A stretch of DNA of 9,157 nucleotides from positions 1 through 9,157 of the forward strand of contig UQWD01000034.1 in NCBI GenBank assembly GCA_900544555.1, in the 5' to 3' direction. Made by a program: the position numbers and the translations under genes. Every line of letters begins with the position of its first letter. Positions within the stretch are counted from its first letter, which is position 1. The notes under the pieces are model-generated. The model did no database searches. It was not told where the DNA came from and saw only the letters and a list, made by a program, of their open reading frames with translations. Of the stretch, positions 1 through 6,583 are shown in pieces. The stretch comes from an uncultured Eubacteriales bacterium. Lineage in GTDB: Bacteria > Bacillota > Clostridia > Christensenellales > CAG-138.

Positions 1-1156
1 AGAGAATTTCCTGAAGCTCCACGCGATCCATAAACACGGCGAGCATATACGCCCTACCGTCTTCGGTTACGATTAGATCCCCGGCATAATCGACGAACCC
101 ATCCTCCTTTTTATACTCATATAGACAGCGCGCGCCAATGAGCTTGCCGTTTTTATCAAGCTTTACAATGGCCTGTGTATCCCCCGAATCTCCGTAAAGT
201 CTGCCGTAAAGATTGAGATTATTATCCACATAGAAGCTACTCTCTATAAACATATAGCCACCTATCTCATCAGATGAAATTGCCCACTGATGCCCAAGTT
301 TATCATCATGGAACTCAATTATGGTATCAATATCCGAATCAGGCATATAATCGCCGTACTCCCTGGTATACCGGCTGAACGCTGGCAATGTGCGGGTATA
401 ATAGGAGCCATCCTCGGAGAAAACATAGTCGTGAAATTCGGGACGACCGCCACAGCTATAACGCAGCCTGCCGTCCCTATCCAGATACATCCGATCGTGG
501 TAATTATGTTCAACGTCGTAATAATCATAGGTTTCAGCCAGCTTGCCCTCAAAATTGATGCTTATGAAATGGGAGAAATACTGTTCATTACTTAGCGTCA
601 TATAGAGCTTATCATGATATAATGCAAAGCAGACGATTCCGAGTGCTTTGCCTTCCGCTTCAGGATCATCTGTCAAATCCTCCGGGCGCACCTGAAATGG
701 GATATTTCGGATCCATTTCCCATGTTCAAACCAAAGGAATTTTTTGTTTGCCCTGTCATAGATAATCAACGTGCGCCCGTCCGGGCTCATATAAAACGCA
801 GAAGCTGTCTTGATATAGTCTCCATCCAGCCTATAACCAATTTCCTGTTCGCCGTCCCCGAGCGGTATGGTGAGCACGGGCTTGATATTGGCAAGCTCAA
901 TGTCTTCGGGGAACGAATCCTCAATATGATAAAGATCGAGATACCAATAGTAATCCGGCGTAGGAGCGGGCGTCAATTCCGGTGCGGCCGTAGGCGCGGG
1001 GGTATTATGAGGCTTTGGCGTCGGCTGCCCAGTCGCGGGGGTAGGCGCGCCGGGGGTGGTGTTTCCACCGATACCCGGCGCACAGCTCATGAAAAGCATC
1101 ATCGCGGCGAGCAGCGCGCAGGCTGTTACGATACGAACAAAACGGTTGTTTTTCAT
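1..1156 (-). CDS. Exported lipoprotein with propeller-like repeats (3' end cut by window)
   Basis: The reading frame is open from an ATG at 1156-1154 to the left edge, 385 codons with no stop, so the C-terminus is missing. The start is supported by an AAGGGAG ribosome site 7-8 bases upstream. Residues 1-24 form a basic, hydrophobic signal peptide ending in LFMSC, a slightly imperfect lipobox with Cys25 as the likely lipidated residue. Residues about 30-68 are a Thr/Pro/Ala-rich linker with repeated TP and APT units, as in proteins held off the membrane. From about residue 95 there are repeated strands of the type 'SPDGRTLIIYD' and 'DKNGKLIGA', which suggests an NHL/YVTN-like beta-propeller. 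The same motifs occur in order in the upstream gene, so the two are paralogues. It follows that gene by 18 bases in one operon. Function is unknown; surface sensing or ligand binding is inference. It could carry a catalytic C-terminal domain outside the window. Confidence 0.85.
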   Translation of the reverse strand, partial: MKNNRFVRIVTACALLAAMMLFMSCAPGIGGNTTPGAPTPATGQPTPKPHNTPAPTAAPELTPAPTPDYYWYLDLYHIEDSFPEDIELANIKPVLTIPLGDGEQEIGYRLDGDYIKTASAFYMSPDGRTLIIYDRANKKFLWFEHGKWIRNIPFQVRPEDLTDDPEAEGKALGIVCFALYHDKLYMTLSNEQYFSHFISINFEGKLAETYDYYDVEHNYHDRMYLDRDGRLRYSCGGRPEFHDYVFSEDGSYYTRTLPAFSRYTREYGDYMPDSDIDTIIEFHDDKLGHQWAISSDEIGGYMFIESSFYVDNNLNLYGRLYGDSGDTQAIVKLDKNGKLIGARCLYEYKKEDGFVDYAGDLIVTEDGRAYMLAVFMDRVELQEIL

Positions 1157-1174
1157 AGTTTTTCTCCCTTCATA

Positions 1175-2950
1175 TTAAACCGGCGTGTTTAAACGCGCAA
1201 TACGGCTGATCACGGGCGGCGGGACAAGCGATAAGCGATTGCATACCGTACAGAAGTATCTTCCGCTTGCGGAAGGACTGCTCCATTTATGAACCCCCTT
1301 TGACGTAACTGAAATACAGCCGTCTATGCATTTACGCCAATGGTTTACCGCGTCGTGTGTATAAGAACTGACATAGCGGTGCCACGGCGTTTTTGCTTTA
1401 TACTTATCGTAGTCTTTCTTTTCAATCAAGCGTCGGACGGTTTTATCTATGTCGTCCGTCGTCGCTTCATATACGTCATATTTTGCGCCGGATTTGCCGA
1501 TAAACAGCATAACGTGGCCTTCCTTCACCAGCATATCCATGGGCTGGAGCTGGGAATGGGATATATTATGCCCTAAATCCGAAAGCAGGCCGCCTGTACC
1601 CCACTTTTTACTCAGCCCGTACGCGTAGCTGACAAAGCCGGAGCAGTCCAAACCCGCAGTACCGCTTTTGTAATTTCCACTGCCAAGGATATTTCCAGCA
1701 GAGTAAAGGTGCCCTTGATAAGGCTCCCTAATTATATCCAAAAATCGCTTTTTTGATCCAACGGCAGTCAGCCCGTTGAACCCGCCCCAGCAGTATGGGA
1801 TGCCCGTCATGCGTGTACCTGGGGACGCATTTTTTATATAATCCGGTAATTTGGTTCCGCTAGGTGGCTCCTTATTCCCCGCCTGAAGCGTCCATGTCAG
1901 GCTTACCATATCCGCCGCGCGTTTGCGCACCTGATCCCGGGTGAGGCTGATGCTGTACTGCGTTCCCTTGGTCTGCCTGTTACGGCTCTCCTCGTCCATC
2001 TCACGGGCGCGCCGTGTTAATTCCGGCATGTTGGTCTCCATACTGGTTCCGAGCGTTAAGGTATACATACCCACGAACCCGTTTTCGCAGATTATCATCT
2101 GTATCCGCCCGTCCCCGTCAACGCGGAAGGTGCGCGAGGGCATGCAGAACCAATCCTCAAACGGCAGGATCGCGCTCCCTACTAAGCGGCCGTCTTTATC
2201 GTATTTGCGCAGCGTTGTTTCGACCAGAAGGGTGCTGTAATCATCCGTGCCCTCGCTCATCATTAGGTAAATGTTCCCCTTATCATCCGCGTGAACAAGG
2301 GATATGCTGCAATTTGGCGCGTCAATACGCCAGCTCCGTTCGCCAATATCAACGCGCGCCGTTCCGCCGCTGACCGAGGTGGAGTAAATCATAGGGCTTT
2401 TAACCAGCTTAGAACCCTCCACCGCGTACACGCTGTTGTCATTGAAATGAACGTAAGCGCCGCTTTCATCCGCGAATACATCGAATACGCAAATCGACGG
2501 CAGCTCCTCCGGCGTGGCGATGGCCGCGTATTTGCCGGTTTGGGCGTTTACCTCGAAGAGCCTGTCGGAATACGCGTCCAATACATAAAAGCTCCCGCCA
2601 TAATAACAGAACAGATCGGGGTGGTTGACGAACTCCAAGCTAAGGTTCCGAACCCACGCGCCCCCCTCAAAAAACATGATGCGGCGGTTCACCGCATCCA
2701 TAATACAAAGCTCCCCTTCGGGCGTGAACAGAAAATCCTCCGGGCCGCCCGACGATATCGCGTCCTGCCGGTAGCCGACCTGATATTGTTCATCGCCCGC
2801 CTCAATGCGCATCCATTGCGAAAAAACCGCTTCGCCCTCCTTAACGTTTTCAATCCGCGCGGATTGCGCTGCGGCGCCGGAAAACGCGGCGAACGTCGCT
2901 GCGCACAAAATAAACGCCGCCGTTTTTTTGAATATACCCTTCTTTGACAT
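1175..2950 (-). CDS. Secreted propeller protein with C-terminal NlpC/P60-like cysteine peptidase
   Basis: This is a 591-residue protein starting at an ATG (2950-2948) with an AAAGGGGG ribosome site. Residues 1-29 form a signal peptide ending in an Ala-rich cleavage region (GAAAQS). Residues about 45-305 carry propeller-like strands ('TPEGELCIMD', 'DDKGNIYLM', 'DGDGRIQMI'). Residues about 335-525 look like an NlpC/P60-type domain: 'GIPYCWGG' (383-390), 'GLDCSGFVSYAYG' with nucleophile Cys436, and 'GHVMLFIG' with His479. Glu495 in 'VYEAT' is a candidate third residue where His, Asn or Gln is usual. About 45 residues separate the WGG and DCSG motifs, longer than in simple NlpC/P60 enzymes. The last 50 residues hold Cys541, Cys545, His554, Cys567 and Cys570. 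Family members cut peptide bonds in cell-wall peptides, so wall remodelling outside the cell is likely; the true substrate is unknown. It is the first gene of an operon with the lipoprotein downstream. Confidence 0.88.
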   Translation of the reverse strand: MSKKGIFKKTAAFILCAATFAAFSGAAAQSARIENVKEGEAVFSQWMRIEAGDEQYQVGYRQDAISSGGPEDFLFTPEGELCIMDAVNRRIMFFEGGAWVRNLSLEFVNHPDLFCYYGGSFYVLDAYSDRLFEVNAQTGKYAAIATPEELPSICVFDVFADESGAYVHFNDNSVYAVEGSKLVKSPMIYSTSVSGGTARVDIGERSWRIDAPNCSISLVHADDKGNIYLMMSEGTDDYSTLLVETTLRKYDKDGRLVGSAILPFEDWFCMPSRTFRVDGDGRIQMIICENGFVGMYTLTLGTSMETNMPELTRRAREMDEESRNRQTKGTQYSISLTRDQVRKRAADMVSLTWTLQAGNKEPPSGTKLPDYIKNASPGTRMTGIPYCWGGFNGLTAVGSKKRFLDIIREPYQGHLYSAGNILGSGNYKSGTAGLDCSGFVSYAYGLSKKWGTGGLLSDLGHNISHSQLQPMDMLVKEGHVMLFIGKSGAKYDVYEATTDDIDKTVRRLIEKKDYDKYKAKTPWHRYVSSYTHDAVNHWRKCIDGCISVTSKGVHKWSSPSASGRYFCTVCNRLSLVPPPVISRIARLNTPV

Positions 2951-3010
2951 TGTATCCCCCTTTTGCTTATGGATACTACGATTTGTTTCTTATGTAAAAC
3001 CATCATATAA

Positions 3011-3031
3011 ACAGAATAGTGGCTATTCTGT
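3011..3031. promoter_or_regulatory. Perfect inverted repeat at the transcription start (operator or 5' hairpin)
   Basis: ACAGAATAG (3011-3019) and CTATTCTGT (3023-3031) are perfect 9-bp complements with a 3-base centre. The repeat begins at about +1 of the promoter at 3038-3066. That placement suits a repressor operator. It would also place a stem-loop at the very 5' end of the mRNA, which could slow decay. The sequence alone does not decide between these. Confidence 0.6.
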
Positions 3032-3037
3032 GCTTTT

Positions 3038-3066
3038 ATTATAATGCTAGTTACTCAGCTTGTAAA
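3038..3066 (-). promoter_or_regulatory. Sigma-A-type promoter for the propeller/NlpC operon
   Basis: Read on the minus strand, TTTACA (3066-3061) is followed by exactly 17 bases and then a perfect TATAAT (3043-3038). The -35 box matches consensus at five of six positions. The predicted transcription start is near 3031, giving a leader of about 80 bases before the ATG at 2950. Confidence 0.8.
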
Positions 3067-3389
3067 GTCTGGAAACAAAGTAAGAGCAAGGTAATTAATC
3101 ACTATCCATATATCCCGCCGCACGGGTGTTTTGTTACGGGACTGTTTTAATGTGCATAGAAGTGGAAGTGCAAGAAAACACGGCTTAGGATACGCTCCGC
3201 GCATCTCATACCCCGGGGGCTGGCACGCACGTCAATTGTTGGCCGTTTGCACAGCGGATATGGATGCGGGTTTCAGAATAAATATATCGTAATCATCGTG
3301 ATAGAACGCGCCTTAATGATTGATGGGTTACTGTAACAACCCGGCCGAAACGCGCGGTTTTCGTTAAGCCTGTTCCGAACCCAGCCCCG
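3067..3389. other. Intergenic stretch, no gene seen
   Basis: This is about 320 bases between the AEC transporter end and the promoter of the NlpC operon. No open frame with a credible start and ribosome site was found on either strand. Short inverted repeats are present: CCCG/CGGG near 3114-3127 and an imperfect GGGTT/AACCC pair near 3326-3343. Neither has the following T-run of a convincing terminator for the transporter transcript. Confidence 0.5.
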
Positions 3390-4337
3390 TTAAGCCAATA
3401 TCAGCGTCAGCAGCGGCACCGCGGCAAAGCAGGCCAGCGTGGTGATGGTGATGCCGGAGGCCGCGAACCGCTCGTCCGCTCCCGCGTCCGCGGCGAGCAC
3501 GACGGCCTGCGTCATCACGGGCATCGCCGATTCAATCACGAACACGTCACGAGGGAGGCCGGATATGCCCGCCGCCCCGCATATAAGGAGCATAGCCGCG
3601 GGCGCGAATAAGAACCGCATGGCCATTACCGCGGCCATCTGCCCGGACATCCGCATGCCTCTGAGCCCGGTTTCGCTGATGACAAAGCCCACGTATATGA
3701 GCCCGAGCGGGGTAACGAGCCCGCTCAGGTATGAGCACAGGCTGATAACCGGCTCGGGCGGCCTGAGCCCGATGAGCAGCGCGATTATGCTCAGTATAAT
3801 CGCGATGAGCGGCGGCGTCGCCATGCGCTTTAATACCGATACCGGGCCCATACGCCCGTTTTGGCTTGAACCCGAGCGTTTGATGATGAGCGCCCCGACC
3901 GTCCAGAACAACGTGGTATTGCATAGGTACGCCAGCATGACGTAGTGTACGGCCTCCGGCCCGAACAGCTCCGTACACATCGGCAGGCCGACAAAGACCG
4001 TGTTGGCAAGCCCGCACATCACCGCGAACACGCCCCGCCGCTTTTTATCGACGCGCATTATTCGCGCCAGCAGTATAGAAGCGCCCAGCGTTAAAAGCAT
4101 GGCTAAGAGGCATACGGCCAGAAGGAAGCCTGAGGACGCGAGCATATCGCGGCTGAAATACGTGAACACGTTGTTCACGCAAAGCGCGGGCATGCCCAAG
4201 TTTATAATCAGCTTGCTGATAAAGGGCTTGGAATCCGCCGTCAGCCAGCCTTTTTTACCCAGAAAAAAACCGACGCCGGACAAAAGCATAACCACCAGTA
4301 CGGCGCTTAACGCGTGAAAAAGCTGTTCAATCATCAA
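3390..4337 (-). CDS. AEC (auxin efflux carrier) family transporter
   Basis: This is a 315-residue, very hydrophobic protein with about ten predicted membrane segments (roughly 7-27, 38-58, 68-94, 104-124, 129-152, 173-192, 204-222, 236-257, 266-285, 294-314) and a basic loop after the fifth (RSGSSQNGR). Family marks are 'KLIINLGMPAL' in the second segment, 'GLANTVFVGLP' (109-119) with the conserved Asn and Gly-Leu-Pro, and 'MPVMTQAVVLAADAG' (272-286) near the C-terminus. Length is usual for the bacterial family, which carries organic anions such as malate or malonate; the name comes from plant homologues and auxin is not implied. Two ATGs stand side by side (4337, 4334); only a weak GGTG precedes them, so translation may depend on coupling with the dehydrogenase gene ending 41 bases upstream. 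Substrate unknown. Confidence 0.9.
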   Translation of the reverse strand: MMIEQLFHALSAVLVVMLLSGVGFFLGKKGWLTADSKPFISKLIINLGMPALCVNNVFTYFSRDMLASSGFLLAVCLLAMLLTLGASILLARIMRVDKKRRGVFAVMCGLANTVFVGLPMCTELFGPEAVHYVMLAYLCNTTLFWTVGALIIKRSGSSQNGRMGPVSVLKRMATPPLIAIILSIIALLIGLRPPEPVISLCSYLSGLVTPLGLIYVGFVISETGLRGMRMSGQMAAVMAMRFLFAPAAMLLICGAAGISGLPRDVFVIESAMPVMTQAVVLAADAGADERFAASGITITTLACFAAVPLLTLILA

Positions 4338-4346
4338 TCAACACCA

Positions 4347-4375
4347 TGCCGTGCGGATAATCCGCTTATCAGGCA
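4347..4375. repeat. Nested inverted repeat between dehydrogenase and transporter genes
   Basis: An inner palindrome GCGGAT/ATCCGC (4353-4365) lies inside an outer TGCC/GGCA pair (4347-4350 and 4372-4375). It fills most of the 41-base gap between the two genes. No T-run follows on the minus strand, so it is not a standard terminator. It could be a processing or stability hairpin that sets unequal expression of the two genes; that is inference. Confidence 0.4.
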
Positions 4376-4378
4376 AAA

Positions 4379-5545
4379 TCATAACGCGAGCCGGTATATC
4401 TCTTCTATCTGCGGCGTATCGAACTTTACAAACTGGCCGACGGTATTATCCGGGTTGCGCGCAACCTTTTTCGCCATCGCCGGGATATCCGCTTCGCGCG
4501 CGCCCAACTCTCGTAAGCTCACGGGCATGCCTATCGAGCGGAAAAAATCAACCGTCCGTCTGATACCCATCAGCGCCAGCTCCCCGCTCGCGCCGGTGTC
4601 CGGGCAGCCCCATACATGCACGGCAAAGCGCCTGAACCTTTCAAGATCGTGCCGGTAAACGTACCGCATCCACGCGGGAAAAATAACGGCGAGCCCCGCG
4701 CCGTGCGCAACGTCGTACAATGCGCTGAGCTCGTGCTCAATTTTATGCGACGCCCAGTCGCCCACGCGGCCGACGCCTAGGGTATCGTTATGCGCGATGT
4801 TCCCGGCCCACATCAGTTCTGCGCGGCTCGCGTAATCGTCCGGACGGGCTATGGCCACGGGAGCGTTATGGATTATTGTTTGAAGGGCGGCTTCGCAGAG
4901 GCGGTCGGTCAGCTCCACGTCTGGCTCGTTGGTAAAATAACGCTCCATGATATGCGCCATCATATCAACCGCCCCACACGCGGTTTGATATGCGGGGAGC
5001 GTATAGGTTAATTCGGGGTTCAGCATGGCGAAAAGCGGCCTTTGAAGCTCGGTATTGACACCCCGCTTATACATGCCGTCGTCGTTGGTGATAACGCTGC
5101 TGTTTGAGCTTTCGCTTCCCGACGCGGGGAGCGTTACCACCACGCCCATAGGCGTTATAGCACAAGGTACGGCCTTTGCGCAATAAAAATCCCATACGTC
5201 TCCGTCATAAGGCATACCGAGCGCGATGGCCTTGGCGGAATCCATCGCGCTGCCCCCGCCTACGGCCAGCACCACGTCCACCCTTTCGCGCCTGGCAAGC
5301 TCAATCCCCTCGTATACAAGCGACAGGCGAGGGTTAGGCGCGGCGCCGCCGAGTTCCACATAAGATAAGCCCTCATCCTCGAGCGTTTGGCGTATAAGGC
5401 CGAGCAAGCCCGAACGTTCCGCGCTCCCTCCGCCGTAATGGATTAAAACCTTTTTACCGTAAGCCGCGCATAATCTGCCCGCCTCAAGCTGAGCGCCGCG
5501 CCCGAAAACAAATTTCGTAGGGATATGCCACATAAAATTTTTCAT
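4379..5545 (-). CDS. Iron-containing alcohol dehydrogenase, YqhD/butanol dehydrogenase type, probably NADPH-dependent
   Basis: This is a 388-residue group III alcohol dehydrogenase; such enzymes reduce aldehydes to alcohols, or the reverse, in the cytoplasm. The opening 'FMWHIPTKFVFGRG' is typical. The N-terminal Rossmann-like half has 'YGGGSAERSG' (37-46), where Gly/Ser rather than Asp near residues 39-41 suits NADPH, and 'VGGGSAMDSAK' (95-105). The metal ligands fall at Asp194, His198, His267 and His281 ('VDMMAH', 'SHKIEH', 'AHGAGLA'), the same numbering as known for E. coli YqhD. A strong GGAGGT ribosome site (5552-5557) lies 6 bases before the ATG. The AEC transporter follows by 41 bases, probably on the same transcript. 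All key residues are present, so it should be active. The physiological aldehyde cannot be read from the sequence. Confidence 0.94.
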   Translation of the reverse strand: MKNFMWHIPTKFVFGRGAQLEAGRLCAAYGKKVLIHYGGGSAERSGLLGLIRQTLEDEGLSYVELGGAAPNPRLSLVYEGIELARRERVDVVLAVGGGSAMDSAKAIALGMPYDGDVWDFYCAKAVPCAITPMGVVVTLPASGSESSNSSVITNDDGMYKRGVNTELQRPLFAMLNPELTYTLPAYQTACGAVDMMAHIMERYFTNEPDVELTDRLCEAALQTIIHNAPVAIARPDDYASRAELMWAGNIAHNDTLGVGRVGDWASHKIEHELSALYDVAHGAGLAVIFPAWMRYVYRHDLERFRRFAVHVWGCPDTGASGELALMGIRRTVDFFRSIGMPVSLRELGAREADIPAMAKKVARNPDNTVGQFVKFDTPQIEEIYRLAL

Positions 5546-5565
5546 TAAATAACCTCCGGAGCCGT

Positions 5566-5611
5566 GTAAATATAGCCTAACGCAGTATCGCGGCGTTCGC
5601 CGTAAATATAG
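5566..5611. repeat. 10-bp direct repeats flanking a small hairpin in the dehydrogenase leader
   Basis: GTAAATATAG occurs at 5566-5575 and again at 5602-5611, 36 bases apart. Between them, CGGCG-TT-CGCCG (5591-5602) forms a perfect 5-bp inverted repeat. All lie between the candidate -10 and the ribosome site of the dehydrogenase gene. Repeated sites near three and a half helical turns apart could bind a regulator, or could offer two alternative -10-like elements. Function is not established. Confidence 0.4.
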
Positions 5612-5637
5612 TGTACCATATTGGCGTTTATGCGCAA
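5610..5637 (-). promoter_or_regulatory. Candidate promoter of the dehydrogenase-transporter operon
   Basis: On the minus strand, TTGCGC (5637-5632) is followed by 16 bases and TACACT (5615-5610). A TGG just before the -10 fits an extended -10 element. The -35 is weak (three of six). TATATT at 5610-5605 is an alternative -10. The leader would be about 58 bases. Confidence 0.4.
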
Positions 5638-5856
5638 TCCTTTCCTTAATGCGCGCGCAAGCCGGCTTTCATTCCCCCTCGTTTGGGGAGCAATAATCGT
5701 GCCGGTATACTCCTCTTTTCTTAATGGCGTTTGGGTAATATTATCATTCTATTGTATCAAAAGCGTACCAACCCGCTTACAGGCTTATCTATGTCTGCGT
5801 TACGTACGAGGACGGCGTGGTTATCTTCTATCCGTCTATTTAATGAGTTTCTTTCT
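5638..5856. other. Intergenic stretch, no gene supported
   Basis: This lies between the dehydrogenase promoter and the end of the tandem RHH gene. A plus-strand frame is open across it but begins at TTG with no ribosome site and has no recognisable motif. Another short plus-strand frame (about 5741-5842) ends in a protein-like tail 'TYEDGVVIFYPSI' but also lacks a start. No clear terminator for the RHH transcript was found. Confidence 0.4.
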
Positions 5857-6249
5857 TTATTCAATATATTGTATTTCGTATTTGCTTAACCCGTTTTGTA
5901 TGAATTGAGCAATAATCGCGTTCCTGCTTTTCCCTGTGGCGAGCGTGATTTTATCCAGGCGCTCTACGAAGGAAGCTGGAATTCGAACGGAAAAAACACT
6001 GTGTTCATCCTCGCCCCTTGTTCGTTGTGAGAAATAGATTTTATCGCGGGTCGTATCATCGCTTGCAATATCATATTTATCTAATCCATATTCAATGAAC
6101 TGTAATATAAGAGCATTTCTGCTCCAGCCCGTATCTAATGCGATTTCATCCAGGCGAGTCACTAAGGATAACGGAATTCGGATTGAGAATATTTTATATT
6201 CATTATCGCCTCTGAACTTTTGTTTAAGATATATTGTATCGTTTGCCAT
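5857..6249 (-). CDS. Tandem ribbon-helix-helix (CopG/Arc-like) DNA-binding protein
   Basis: The best start is the ATG at 6249-6247, preceded by GGAGGAG (6256-6262) at 6 bases; this gives 130 residues. The frame also opens at a TTG at 6264, but that codon overlaps the ribosome site. The protein is two copies of one unit, residues 6-61 and 71-126, aligned without gaps at offset 65; I count 33 identities in 56. Each copy has a strand (FSIRIP, residues 21-26; FSVRIP, 86-91), helix A (about 27-40; 92-105), a Gly turn and helix B starting 'SRNA' (43-58; 108-123). This is the ribbon-helix-helix fold, in which alternate strand residues, here Ser22/Arg24 and Ser87/Arg89, read DNA in the major groove. 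Ordinary RHH proteins need two chains to make one unit; this chain could form it alone, as F-plasmid TraY is thought to. It is likely a repressor, perhaps of itself. No toxin partner was seen beside it. Confidence 0.87.
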   Translation of the reverse strand: MANDTIYLKQKFRGDNEYKIFSIRIPLSLVTRLDEIALDTGWSRNALILQFIEYGLDKYDIASDDTTRDKIYFSQRTRGEDEHSVFSVRIPASFVERLDKITLATGKSRNAIIAQFIQNGLSKYEIQYIE

Positions 6250-6270
6250 TAAGCTCTCCTCCAATTAGAA

Positions 6271-6291
6271 ATAACGTAATTACGTGTTATA
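6271..6291. promoter_or_regulatory. Palindromic candidate operator overlapping the RHH gene promoter
   Basis: ACGTAATTACGT (6274-6285) is a perfect 12-bp palindrome, and ATAAC (6271-6275) is complementary to GTTAT (6286-6290) around it. On the minus strand TATAAC (6291-6286) makes a good -10 box for the RHH gene, so the palindrome lies at about -7 to +9. The matching -35 is poor (TTGCGC at 15 bases). Position and symmetry suggest autoregulation by the RHH protein. Confidence 0.5.
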
Positions 6292-6321
6292 CAAAGATAC
6301 CTTGACGCGCAACAGGTTTAT

Positions 6322-6339
6322 ATGTTATTTTGATGTTAT
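6322..6339. repeat. Direct repeat ATGTTAT with 11-bp period upstream of the RHH gene
   Basis: ATGTTAT occurs at 6322-6328 and 6333-6339, and the core TGTTAT appears again at 6285-6290 inside the palindrome. An 11-bp period is about one helical turn, so two copies would face the same side of the DNA. RHH regulators often bind short repeated sites in phase, which makes these candidate half-sites. Confidence 0.4.
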
Positions 6340-6469
6340 AAAACGACAATATGAATACTGTATGATAAATGATGTATTGAGATTGGCAGTAAACCGATGT
6401 GCAAGCTGTTTTGATCCATTGCTTAAAAAGCCTGTTATTTCAGCTTTTTGCAGTCCGCGGAGGAGGCTT

Positions 6470-6583
6470 GTGTTGGAAACCTCTATGGGCTTGGCTCGTG
6501 GCTCCTCAAACGAATCCCTAGAGGGGGAAGAACCGATAATGTTTATACAGGACGGTAAAAAAACGCGCCACAAAATGTCTTAA
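6470..6583 (+). CDS. Possible small protein (37 codons), unknown
   Basis: A strong ribosome-site-like GGAGGAGG (6459-6466) stands just before a GTG (6470) and a TTG (6473) in the same frame, which runs to a TAA at 6581-6583. The peptide is polar and ends in a basic tail (KKTRHKMS). The frame continues upstream to 6284 without a better start. A minus-strand frame overlaps the same stretch (6325-6573). No family is recognised and both could be chance; the GTG is only 3 bases from the ribosome site, so TTG at 6 bases would be the better fit. Confidence 0.25.
   Translation: MLETSMGLARGSSNESLEGEEPIMFIQDGKKTRHKMS

Noticed and set aside
722..1192. Arg/Gly-rich plus-strand frame
   Set aside because: It is antisense to the signal peptide and Thr/Pro-rich linker of the lipoprotein; its composition is explained by that.
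2291..2947. Long plus-strand frame of 218 codons
   Set aside because: It is antisense to the propeller part of the secreted protein, which has a signal peptide, motifs and a promoter; the plus frame has none.
3114..3136. CCCG/CGGG hairpin followed by TGTTTTGTT as a terminator
   Set aside because: The stem is only 4 bp, the T-run is broken, and no plus-strand gene precedes it.
3326..3365. Possible terminator after the AEC transporter
   Set aside because: The inverted repeats are short or have tight loops and no T-run follows on the minus strand.
5621..5908. Plus-strand 95-codon frame between dehydrogenase and RHH genes
   Set aside because: It has a TTG start, no ribosome site and no recognisable domain, and it overlaps the end of the RHH gene on the other strand.
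6250..6264. TTG start of the RHH gene giving 135 residues
   Set aside because: The TTG overlaps the GGAGGAG ribosome site that serves the ATG at 6249.
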